Source: Eubacteriaceae bacterium (lineage in GTDB: Bacteria > Bacillota > Clostridia > Lachnospirales > Lachnospiraceae). From it: a DNA stretch of 64,000 bases. Of the stretch, positions 23,501 through 31,338 are shown piece after piece; the first letter of the stretch is position 1, and each line of letters starts with the position of its first letter. The notes below the pieces were generated by a model. The model did no database searches, was not told the origin of the DNA, and worked only from the letters and a program-made list of their open reading frames with translations. Position numbers and translations under genes: made by a program. Location of the stretch: assembly GCA_910575665.1 (NCBI GenBank), contig CAJTFB010000021.1, forward strand, positions 1 through 64,000, written 5' to 3'.

Positions 23501-24973
23501 ATTAAGCTCCTTATAGGTCAGTTTTATTCCGTTATATTCGATTGCACATCTTTTGGGCCATTGTGCCACACATTCCTCAAATAGCTCAACAATCGTTTTT
23601 TCCGTCGGATATTCACTTTTCGCAGAGTTGTATTTTAGCAGATACTTTTCGGTGTCAGATGCCGAAAATACTGGTATCTCAGCAACTGTCCCTGAACTGT
23701 TCTCTACCATATATTTCATTATATTTACCAAATGTGAATGCAGTTCGTTTATACGGTATTCGCTGTAAACATCGGTCTTATAGTCGTAAAACAAAGTCAG
23801 TTCACCTCTGTTATTCCATTCTTTTATTACAATCTGCAAATCGTAAAACTGACAGCCACAGTAACATTCCTCAACAGTAGAATCCCACTCGTTAAAGCTT
23901 ACACTGAAGTCGGAATTGTAATAATTAATGGAAACGTCGAACATATTCTCCAGCGAATTATTTAATGATTTCAACTCTTCGATCAGCATGTTATAAGGAT
24001 ATTTCTGATTGCGTAAATCATCTTTAAGTCTGCGGTTCATGGACATCAAACAATCAGAGATCGATGCCTTTTCATCTATGCAGAAGCGATATGCTATAGT
24101 GCTGGTAAACATTCCAATAATGCTTTTTTCTGTACGTCCGCTACGATTAAAAACAGGAATGCCCACGGTAATATCTTTCTCGCCGATGCAGGCACTTCGA
24201 TAAAAATAATATGCCGCCAAAACGACTGTTTGCAGAAGAAGCTTATTATCTGCAACAAATTTTCTGAGCTTTGACGTTTCTGCACTGTTTAAGGTATAAC
24301 TTTTGCGTTTTCCCTCCAAGCCCTTTGAAGGCTGCAAAAAATTGATTTTATCTGCATCCTTAAAACGTTCAAGCCAGTATTGGCGGTGACGCTTCATCTG
24401 CTCTGAGCTGAGATACTCTTCCTCCTTTTCCAAGTAAGTTAAATACGATATCCCTAACGTATCCGCAGCAGATACATTTCTATTTTTTACCAGGAAGTAG
24501 GCGTTTGTCATATATTTTGCAATTAGCTGGAACGACCAGCCATCGGCGATAATATGGTGCATTTTCAGAACGATCCTATAATCCACTTCTGATAATTTGC
24601 AGAGCACAAAAGAGTACAACTCATCCTTGTATATGTCAAATGCCTCTATAAAAAAGCTGTTCTTCCATTGCTCAAACTCTTCATTGGAAGAAAATTTTTT
24701 CAGTCTAAGAGCATGGTACTCATATGCCTTTACGTATTGATATGGCACTCCATCAGCTTCAAGCAAGCCTATTCTGAAAGCGTCATGCTCCTTTATGATT
24801 TGATTTATTACCTTGTCCAATATTTCATAATCTACAGCAGCTCTCAAAATTATATATCCACCAATATTGTGCAGTGAAGCGCCTTGAAACATCTTTTCAT
24901 GATACCATATTCGCTTTTCTGCATTGGTTAGCTTGAAAAATTCGCATCTTTTTACAATTTCTCCCTTCAACAT
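20507..24973 (-). CDS. NRPS, C-A(Asn)-PCP-E
   Basis: 1,488 residues. C domain: MHHIIADGWS near 138. A domain: core YIIYTSGTTGKPKG near 605 and YKTGD near 825. Carrier: GGDSIKA near 988. E domain: HHAVVDGVTW near 1166, ESHGRE, and FNYLG near 1378. The specificity residues read DLTKIGEVGK, one change from the known Asn code DLTKLGEVGK, so it should make D-Asn. The C domain begins LTNAEKRIWYHEK, unlike the DCL/LCL domains elsewhere here, and may be a starter type that acylates Asn. Architecture and length match ClbN of colibactin. The start is the ATG at 24973 after GGAGGG, overlapping the etfA end. Last NRPS in gene order but possibly first in assembly. Confidence 0.9.
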   Translation of the reverse strand: MLKGEIVKRCEFFKLTNAEKRIWYHEKMFQGASLHNIGGYIILRAAVDYEILDKVINQIIKEHDAFRIGLLEADGVPYQYVKAYEYHALRLKKFSSNEEFEQWKNSFFIEAFDIYKDELYSFVLCKLSEVDYRIVLKMHHIIADGWSFQLIAKYMTNAYFLVKNRNVSAADTLGISYLTYLEKEEEYLSSEQMKRHRQYWLERFKDADKINFLQPSKGLEGKRKSYTLNSAETSKLRKFVADNKLLLQTVVLAAYYFYRSACIGEKDITVGIPVFNRSGRTEKSIIGMFTSTIAYRFCIDEKASISDCLMSMNRRLKDDLRNQKYPYNMLIEELKSLNNSLENMFDVSINYYNSDFSVSFNEWDSTVEECYCGCQFYDLQIVIKEWNNRGELTLFYDYKTDVYSEYRINELHSHLVNIMKYMVENSSGTVAEIPVFSASDTEKYLLKYNSAKSEYPTEKTIVELFEECVAQWPKRCAIEYNGIKLTYKELNEQADRLANYLHSEMKFENQIIGICTLHSIESITAILAVLKAGCTYLPLDAETPEERMRYIVENSGLVAILSNFPIDSEIGVLVINLEELKLGKYSCNKLGLIKPAEIAYIIYTSGTTGKPKGVMIKQSGLVNYILWAKKVYHVTLDDKFALYTSLAFDLTVTTVFTPIVSGAAIIVYRDDREKYVLYRIIEENRTSIIKLTPAHLKLLLDANISDSKLTRFIVGGEDLKQAVAEQIYIKFGERIHIYNEYGPTEAVVGCMIYEFDASRRFGTSVPIGRPADNVQLYLLNEAMKPVIPGEKGELYIAGDGVAKGYLNNKKLTEERFIYNPFGKGKMYKTGDIARFIDEDIMEYVCRSDEQVKVNGYRIELSEIEECIKDLDDIDEAVVEYMELPNGNSVLCAFYSGSENIDKKSIKNHIKNYLPDYMIPVYFTYVEKFKLTTNGKLDRRTFPEMDMSCCDYSQSIDEKRKNILIGIVKSILNLENVSINDNFYSIGGDSIKAIQMTSRLSEAGYKIKTKDILSADCLGEIAEHMKEGEKEIYNIEHCSGQIKNTPVYSWFIDNKFYNPDYYVQSVQCELDKSVTAENLASAFQKIIEVHDGLRVNYSEENGFFYEESYINESFKVSVIEGENVDTEAVVLAVKQSISLSDLPIKATLIKRKSEDTNLLAVVAHHAVVDGVTWQIIVDDLNTVLEQIAEHKDIRLAKEFTTLGQWNEVLEGYKAAAHLQFKYWKRQIRPYNMMTKWGIIPENDRVKNNISVQVKISRKITEKLFKMAEIAVMEHNFTVNDVLLTALTKALTDLYDKNEITVLLESHGRENSIVNCDLSRTAGWFMVMYPVRFEFSDISDCLKMLDEVRTVLKRVPDNGIGYGILKYMSGELNDTQKYVRFNYLGNVVGRHEESRIKKVIPDFCFNSDKENINTCLIDVNCIRLDDCITASFESSGLFMDKYKLEELASNFEADLNELINKYCNSNGERTFLSKFTAVSLSNSDFNDLFE

Positions 24974-25965
24974 TTTTCCCTCCAAATGCAGAAAATAATT
25001 TTTTCTAATTCCTTCAGCATTATATTAACATCTCCCACAAAAGCATAATTAGCAAAATTAAAAATAGAAGCGTCATGATCCTTATTTACAGCAACTATCA
25101 CTTTTGCTTTCTTAATTCCAACAATATGCTGACTGACACCAGATATACCGAATGCCACATAAAGATCGGGAGCTATACTTCTTCCCGACTGCCCTACCTG
25201 TCTGCTTTTGGGCAAAATCCCCTCTTCAACGACGGGTCTTGTGCCTACAAGCTCTGCGCCACATTTTTGGGCAATTTTCTCAATTCGTAATAAAGTATTC
25301 TTTTCGGCAGCTCCTCTGCCAACACCAAATATTATCTTGGCTTTGCTGAGACAAACATTTTCAGGCTGAGTTTTTTCTTTTTTTTCAAGTACTTCAATAT
25401 GATCGTTTTTCAACTCTACAGAACTTTCCCAAACATTCAACTCCGCTTTTGTTTCGGAAATACGCTCTTCTTCAAATATTCCTTCACGTATTGTTGCAAG
25501 CTGGAGCGTTTCATTGGTGCACCTGATCTTTGCAACCACGGCGTCATTCAAAGCCGTACGGTAGAAAAAGGTATTATCGTCATTAAATGTTACATTAATA
25601 CAATCAGCAGTCAATCCACATTCAAAGCGGGTAGATAATATCGCAGCAACTCTTTTTCCGCATTCCTCCGCCATAAAAAGAGCTATTTTAAAATCATACT
25701 TTTTCAGCAGAAACTCGCCCCATTCACACATAATATGGCTACGTATACCCGGCTCACCATCATTTTGATAAAACTCTATCTTATCGGCTCCACACTGACT
25801 TACCTGTTCAAAATAGTCAGGATCATTGCTACCGATATAGCAGAAAATCACCTCTGCATCTTTTTCCTTTGCAAGCTGATATGCCTTTGATGTCATCTGC
25901 AACGAATGTGCTTTGTAATTTACTGCCCCCTCTACACAAAATACCGCAATCTTTCCCTTATCCAT
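24967..25965 (-). CDS. etfA: Electron transfer flavoprotein, alpha subunit
   Basis: About 332 residues. The N-terminal half is the ETF alpha/beta domain. The C-terminal FAD-binding domain is clear: VGRGAAEKN near 215, VGQSGRSIAPDLYVAFGIS near 257-276, then SGVSQH and VAVNKDHDASIF. With EtfB it carries electrons from acyl-CoA dehydrogenases. The start is the ATG ending at 25965, which has GAGG 8 bases upstream; the ATG at 25971 is too close. It directly follows etfB. The acyl-CoA dehydrogenase beside it is the obvious partner. Confidence 0.9.
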   Translation of the reverse strand: MDKGKIAVFCVEGAVNYKAHSLQMTSKAYQLAKEKDAEVIFCYIGSNDPDYFEQVSQCGADKIEFYQNDGEPGIRSHIMCEWGEFLLKKYDFKIALFMAEECGKRVAAILSTRFECGLTADCINVTFNDDNTFFYRTALNDAVVAKIRCTNETLQLATIREGIFEEERISETKAELNVWESSVELKNDHIEVLEKKEKTQPENVCLSKAKIIFGVGRGAAEKNTLLRIEKIAQKCGAELVGTRPVVEEGILPKSRQVGQSGRSIAPDLYVAFGISGVSQHIVGIKKAKVIVAVNKDHDASIFNFANYAFVGDVNIMLKELEKIIFCIWREKC

Positions 25966-25978
25966 TTTCATCGCCTCA

Positions 25979-26734
25979 CTAACTGTTTACTCTTATAAGT
26001 TGGTCTAAAAACTGAGCCTGCTCCTTTATATCACCACTAATATATTGACATTCACGTTTTTCAAGTATATCCATTGCACCTATGATCTGCGTTCTTGAAC
26101 CCTTTTGTCCACACAGCGATGGCAATGCTCCTATCTCTTTACCCGTAAGAATATTAATGCTGCATCTGTTTGCACGCTTCATAGCAATTAAGCTAATACT
26201 TGTTTCTATGCTAAAATCATCAAAAACGACTACGGTTTTTCCATTGGATCTAAGAATGCTGTCACAACTTTCCTCAGATCGGAGCATTGTCAGGGAATCT
26301 CCCTCAGCTTCAGTGATCTCAACGACCTTTGTTACACAACCAAAACCAAGGCGCTCCGATAAGCCGAATACGACTTGACCTGTTTCACCGTCTACAGATT
26401 TGCTGCCGCAGAAAATATAATCGTAATTCTTTGTTTCGATAAACTTAGACAAAATGTAAGATGTTGCAATAGTATCAGATCCCGCAAAGGAGCTATCACT
26501 GAGTAGATATGCAGCATCCGCCCCCTTTGCAAGACATCTCTTCAGAACCTCCTTTGTGTTGTTTTCGCCCATACATACGCATTCAATCGTCGCATCGGAT
26601 GCATTCTTTTTTACCTTCATCGCTTCATTTAACGCAAACAAATCATAAGGATTTATGCAGTATTTCTCGCAAAGTTCTACACTTTCACTTACCAATTCCT
26701 TTTTGATCGGCTTAATACAAACCAAAATATTCAT
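25979..26734 (-). CDS. etfB: Electron transfer flavoprotein, beta subunit
   Basis: 251 residues with the beta-subunit pattern: MNILVCIKPIKKE at the start, NPYDLFALNEAMKVK, and SVDGETGQVVFGLSERLG near 115-132. The AMP-binding region of this subunit pairs with EtfA. Strong AGGAGG before the ATG. It lies between the acyl-CoA dehydrogenase and etfA. Having a private flavoprotein inside a biosynthetic operon suggests that the dehydrogenase acts on a pathway intermediate and that electrons must leave without oxygen. Confidence 0.9.
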   Translation of the reverse strand: MNILVCIKPIKKELVSESVELCEKYCINPYDLFALNEAMKVKKNASDATIECVCMGENNTKEVLKRCLAKGADAAYLLSDSSFAGSDTIATSYILSKFIETKNYDYIFCGSKSVDGETGQVVFGLSERLGFGCVTKVVEITEAEGDSLTMLRSEESCDSILRSNGKTVVVFDDFSIETSISLIAMKRANRCSINILTGKEIGALPSLCGQKGSRTQIIGAMDILEKRECQYISGDIKEQAQFLDQLIRVNS

Positions 26735-26755
26735 AAATTATCTTTTCCTCCTATC

Positions 26756-27883
26756 TCAACCGAGCATCTGGAAAATTGTATTGCGCTGCATTTCATTGGT
26801 GCCAGAATATATACTACACGCCAATGCATCACGCAGTTCGCGTTCCAATGGAAATTCCTTGGTATAGCCGTATGCACCAAATATTTGAACTGCATCACGG
26901 CAGGTTTTGATGTAATTCTCGCTTACGAATACCTTGAATATGGAAACTTCGGAATATGCTGATCGCTTTTGATCCTTCAGCCATGCAATCTTATAAAGCA
27001 TCAAGCGAGCCATCTCAAGGCTTATCTTCATATTTGAGATCTTATGTGAAATGGCCTGATATTCCTTAATTGGTTTACCAAACTGCTTTCTTTGATAGAC
27101 ATATTCAATGCACTTTTCCATTATTCGCTGCATTGCACCCACGTGTGGTGCAAACTCATAACATCTCTCCCATTCAAGAGCGTTTGTCAATAAAGAGCTG
27201 CCTTCATTGAGCTTTCCGAGAATGTTTTCCTTTGGAACCTTGCAATCAACAAATGTCAATTCACTGGTAGGGCAGGCTCCCAATCCCATTTTTTCAATAT
27301 TCTTCCCAACATGAACACCCTCAAAGTTATTTTCCACAACAAATGCCGTATAGCGTTTTACAGGCTCCTTCTGTGTTACAGCAACAACCACAAATACATT
27401 GGCAATAGGCCCATTAGAAATAAACATTTTATTTCCGTTTAGTACATAATGATCCCCTTCTTCGTGTGCATACGCCTCCATGCTCAATGCGTCCGATCCC
27501 GAATCGGGTTCAGTAATTGCAATTGCACCAATTTTCTTGCCTTCAACCATTTCAGGCAGATATTTATCCTTCAATACCTGCTGACCATATAGGTAAATTA
27601 GATTTTGTGATACCCAGATGTGATTATTAACAACAAATACTAATCCATTGTTTTCACAGCCATAGCCCAATGCTTCAAGGGCAACTGCTGCCGTTAAATA
27701 ATCTTCTCCCAAGCCGCCGTATTCCTCGCCGATAGTTATTCCAAGGAAGCCAAATTCGCAAATTCTCTTCCACATATCTGCCGAAAAGTTTTCGAGATAT
27801 TCCTCATCATTCAAATAACTCTTTGCAAAATTAATAATTTCTCTTCTGTACTGCTTTTGTTCCTTTGTTAACTGAAAATCCAT
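26756..27883 (-). CDS. Acyl-CoA dehydrogenase family flavoprotein
   Basis: 375 residues. FAD/acyl-binding signatures: AIAITEPDSGSDALSMEA near 118-135, KMFISNGPIANVFVV, and the C-terminal IYSGTNEMQRN near 358. The Glu of the usual YEGT catalytic motif is Ser here. A Glu in LEWERCYEF near residue 237 aligns by pattern with the base of isovaleryl- and long-chain-type enzymes, so activity is plausible. It may desaturate an acyl chain or act in hydroxymalonyl-type extender synthesis, where FkbI/ZmaE-like homologues work with FkbH. It starts after AAGGAG, followed by etfB and etfA. Confidence 0.88.
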   Translation of the reverse strand: MDFQLTKEQKQYRREIINFAKSYLNDEEYLENFSADMWKRICEFGFLGITIGEEYGGLGEDYLTAAVALEALGYGCENNGLVFVVNNHIWVSQNLIYLYGQQVLKDKYLPEMVEGKKIGAIAITEPDSGSDALSMEAYAHEEGDHYVLNGNKMFISNGPIANVFVVVAVTQKEPVKRYTAFVVENNFEGVHVGKNIEKMGLGACPTSELTFVDCKVPKENILGKLNEGSSLLTNALEWERCYEFAPHVGAMQRIMEKCIEYVYQRKQFGKPIKEYQAISHKISNMKISLEMARLMLYKIAWLKDQKRSAYSEVSIFKVFVSENYIKTCRDAVQIFGAYGYTKEFPLERELRDALACSIYSGTNEMQRNTIFQMLG

Positions 27884-27899
27884 ATTTAAGTTCTCCTTT

Positions 27900-29594
27900 T
27901 TATTTTAAAATCTCATTGGGTTTTCCGCTGTTTACAATTTTTCCATCCTCGATAACGTAAATCTTATCCGCTTCTTTTATCATGTCCAAATTATGGATTA
28001 TCTGGATAATAGTCCACTTACCCTTAAGGGAATTTATGCTGCTCTGAACAATAGCTTCTGAATCCTTGTCAAGTGCTGATGTTCCCTCATCAATTATTAT
28101 AATTTCAGCATCTTTTAGAATTGCTCTTGCAAGGGCTATACGCTGCTTCTGCCCACCAGAAAGATTGCTTCCGTTTTCGCCGACATGATAGTCGTATCCG
28201 CCTTCTAATCCCATTATAAGCTCGTGTGCACCGGCTTTTTGTGCGGCCTCAATAATCATTTTCTCTGTCGCATTCTGTCTTGCGTACAGAATATTTTCCC
28301 TGACACTTCCGTCAAAAAGTATAGGATTCTGCGATACATATGAAATCATACTACGCCATTCGTTCATGGAAAGCTCTCTGCTGGAATTACCGAACAGCTT
28401 GATGTTTCCCGATTCGGCACTATAAAAACCAAGCAACAATTTAGCAAGCGTACTTTTCCCTGAGCCGCTTTTTCCAATAACCGCAATGTATTCCCCTTTT
28501 TTCACATCAATGTTTATATTCGACAGGGTATCCCTTTCGTCATATGAAAAACTCAAATTACTTATAGATATTGCGGAATCACCGTTTTTTTCAATAATAT
28601 GGCTGCCACACTCGGTATTTTCTTCTTTTTCATCCAGTATTTCGAATACTCTTTCCGCACCTGAGCAAGCACCTTGAAGATCATTCATGATACTTCCCAT
28701 GTTTGAAAACATATTAGAAACACCACCCTGTAAGCCAAAAATGGCAAGAATATTTCCAAAAGATATATCTCCCTTAAATGCCATATAACCGCCTATTGAA
28801 ATAAGCACAAACAAGCTCATCTTTGAAAAGATGAAATTCATTGCCGCTATTTTGGCATCATAATTTCCTCTTTTCACTTTGTTATCCGCATACTCGCTAT
28901 TGCCAGAATCAAATTTCTCCTGCATTTTTTTTTCAATTCCAAAGATTTTTATAATTCTGATGCCTCGAAGGATCTCTTCAAAATTTACTATATTTTTAGC
29001 ATTATTCAGTTGAAGCATATCCTCCATTACTCTTACTTTTTTTACAAAATAAGCGTTGCAGTAAAGCACTATGGCACTGTATACCAAGATTATTACAGTA
29101 AGCCGCCAATCCAACAGAACCATTGAAACAAGCGAACCTATTCCCCATATTGCCGCTTCGACAAAGCGGAAAAGGTGCATACTGTATGCCATTTCTATCG
29201 ATTCTACAGAACTGTTTATTCTTGCCAAAATATCACCACTATGATTCTTTTGAAAAAAATTTAATGGTAGATGTTGCAACTTGTCAAATATACTTTCCTT
29301 TATTCCGATAATCATTCTACGAATGCTGTAATCAAAAACATATACCGAAACAGGATTTAAAATACAAGCACCTGCAAACACGATAAGCGCGAGACAAACA
29401 GCTGTTATTAGACCTGATTTTGACATTTCAATCGTCGCATCCAAAATCTCTTTGTTAATAAATGAGGTGAGAATTTTATTGCCGGAAAAAATACCTGCAA
29501 TTCCAACCGTACCCAATACATACAAGAACTTGCTTTTACCGTCAATAAGCTTATTTACACGCAGTAAGGCGCCAAAAATCTCTTTTAAATTCAT
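27900..29594 (-). CDS. ABC exporter half-subunit B
   Basis: 564 residues: a six-helix transmembrane domain (to about 310), then a nucleotide-binding domain with Walker A GKSGSGKST near 375, signature LSGGQKQRIALARA near 472 and Walker B IIIIDEGTSALD near 495. Sites look complete, including the Glu after the Walker B Asp. It follows the other half-exporter by 16 bases, so the two most likely form a heterodimer that exports the product. It starts with ATG after AGGGGG. Confidence 0.9.
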   Translation of the reverse strand: MNLKEIFGALLRVNKLIDGKSKFLYVLGTVGIAGIFSGNKILTSFINKEILDATIEMSKSGLITAVCLALIVFAGACILNPVSVYVFDYSIRRMIIGIKESIFDKLQHLPLNFFQKNHSGDILARINSSVESIEMAYSMHLFRFVEAAIWGIGSLVSMVLLDWRLTVIILVYSAIVLYCNAYFVKKVRVMEDMLQLNNAKNIVNFEEILRGIRIIKIFGIEKKMQEKFDSGNSEYADNKVKRGNYDAKIAAMNFIFSKMSLFVLISIGGYMAFKGDISFGNILAIFGLQGGVSNMFSNMGSIMNDLQGACSGAERVFEILDEKEENTECGSHIIEKNGDSAISISNLSFSYDERDTLSNINIDVKKGEYIAVIGKSGSGKSTLAKLLLGFYSAESGNIKLFGNSSRELSMNEWRSMISYVSQNPILFDGSVRENILYARQNATEKMIIEAAQKAGAHELIMGLEGGYDYHVGENGSNLSGGQKQRIALARAILKDAEIIIIDEGTSALDKDSEAIVQSSINSLKGKWTIIQIIHNLDMIKEADKIYVIEDGKIVNSGKPNEILK

Positions 29595-29610
29595 CGGTAT
29601 ATTCCCCCTT

Positions 29611-31338
29611 TTAATTATTCTGTCCAGATTCTCGGTATAGCCGGCTGTAGTATCCGTTCAAAGCTATAAGCTCATCGTGGGTTCCTCGTTCGGTGATCTC
29701 ACCATTGCTCAAAACGATAATATCATCATAATCTTTTATCGTTGACAGTCTGTGGGCAACAGTTATTGTTGTTCTCCCTTTTGAAAGTTCATTTATGGAA
29801 CGTTGTATCACCTCCTGGGTATAATCATCGAGAGATGCTGTCGGCTCATCCAGCAAAAGTATGGGAGCCTGCTTTATAAACGCACGTGCAACGGCAATTC
29901 TCTGCCTCTGTCCACCGGAAACGTTTTTTCCGTTTTCATTCAAAACGGTGTCTGCTCCTTTCGGAAGCTCCTTTATAAAGCCATTTAACTCGGATTTCTC
30001 CAAAATGTCACCAAACATAACTTCATCAATTTCTTCAGCTCCATAAATAATATTTTGACGTATGCTATCGTTAAACAAAAAAATATCCTGATCAACACGT
30101 GAAATATATTTACGTGAGGACCCGATATTTAAAGGCGAGATTGGACAACCCATTACAGAAACATTTCCGGAATCGGGAAAACAAAAGCCTGAAATTAAAT
30201 TAAGAACTGTTGATTTGCCTGAGCCACTTTCTCCCACAAGAGCGATCCTTTTGTTTTTTTCAATCTTAAGCGAAAATCCATTGAGTATCCTATGATCCTT
30301 ATCGTAACTGAAAGTTACATCGTTAAACTCAACAGCAGGGCTGCTATCATCAGGAAGAAATTCTCCACCTTGCTCTATTTCATTTTCCATAAAAGATTTT
30401 ATTTCAGCAGCCGTTCCCTCAACCTTTCTCAATTCACTGATAATATTTGAAAGTTGAGAAATCGGATTTACAAGGAAACTAAGTAGCTGAAGAAATGCAA
30501 CAATATCACCTACATAGAAATTGCTGCTTCGCGTTGCCAAATAGCCGCCCGCAACAGCGCATATAATATACGGCAGCTCATAAGAGATTATCACAAATGG
30601 CATCATAAAAGATTCCTGCCTTGCCATTTTCATATTCTCCTTAAATGCACACTTCATTACATGTCTGTAGCGAGTACAGAAACGATTCTGCAGAATAAAT
30701 GATTTTACGATTTCAACACCTTCCACATTTTCTTTAACTATATTATTAGCTTCGCCCAGTTTTCCGAAATAGCTACTAACATACCGCTCCATAGGATTGC
30801 TTACGACTTTTGAAATCCATACCGAAATTGGCATAGTACAGATACTAATAAGCAGCAGCTTCCAATTTACGCATAAAAGATATACACAAACAACAACAAT
30901 CATCAACGGCGTATGCAGATATGTATTTATAAAATTACTATAGAATGTTTCAATCAGATTCATGTTATTCGTAAATTCTGAAATTCTCTGACCTGTATTT
31001 TTACTGTCTATATCTTTTATAAGACTTTTTTGCATATGTCTGGTAAAACTACTTTTCATTTCCGCCATTGACACTGCCGCAAAAGTCCGGCTGCTTTTTA
31101 TCATAAAATAATTGGCGACTCCACCTATTACAAATATGATTACAGCGTACAAAATAAGGTTTATGGCTAATTTACGTTCTTCCCCAAATATACCATTTAT
31201 AAACTTCTCTAATGCATACACACTGAAAATCTCACATCCGGCTACTAGTAATGAGAAGAAAACTCCAACAAACATTAATCCAGCATACTGCTTTGTAAAT
31301 CCGTACAGCCATACAAATATATTATCTTTTTTTGTCAT
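29611..31338 (-). CDS. ABC exporter half-subunit A
   Basis: 575 residues: an N-terminal six-helix exporter domain, then a nucleotide-binding domain with Walker A GESGSGKST near 370, signature VSGGQRQRIAVARA near 475 and Walker B ILLLDEPTASLDD near 495. Its ATG overlaps the stop of the upstream PKS by 4 bases, so it is translated in step with the assembly line. The likely role is export and self-protection. Confidence 0.9.
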   Translation of the reverse strand: MTKKDNIFVWLYGFTKQYAGLMFVGVFFSLLVAGCEIFSVYALEKFINGIFGEERKLAINLILYAVIIFVIGGVANYFMIKSSRTFAAVSMAEMKSSFTRHMQKSLIKDIDSKNTGQRISEFTNNMNLIETFYSNFINTYLHTPLMIVVVCVYLLCVNWKLLLISICTMPISVWISKVVSNPMERYVSSYFGKLGEANNIVKENVEGVEIVKSFILQNRFCTRYRHVMKCAFKENMKMARQESFMMPFVIISYELPYIICAVAGGYLATRSSNFYVGDIVAFLQLLSFLVNPISQLSNIISELRKVEGTAAEIKSFMENEIEQGGEFLPDDSSPAVEFNDVTFSYDKDHRILNGFSLKIEKNKRIALVGESGSGKSTVLNLISGFCFPDSGNVSVMGCPISPLNIGSSRKYISRVDQDIFLFNDSIRQNIIYGAEEIDEVMFGDILEKSELNGFIKELPKGADTVLNENGKNVSGGQRQRIAVARAFIKQAPILLLDEPTASLDDYTQEVIQRSINELSKGRTTITVAHRLSTIKDYDDIIVLSNGEITERGTHDELIALNGYYSRLYRESGQNN

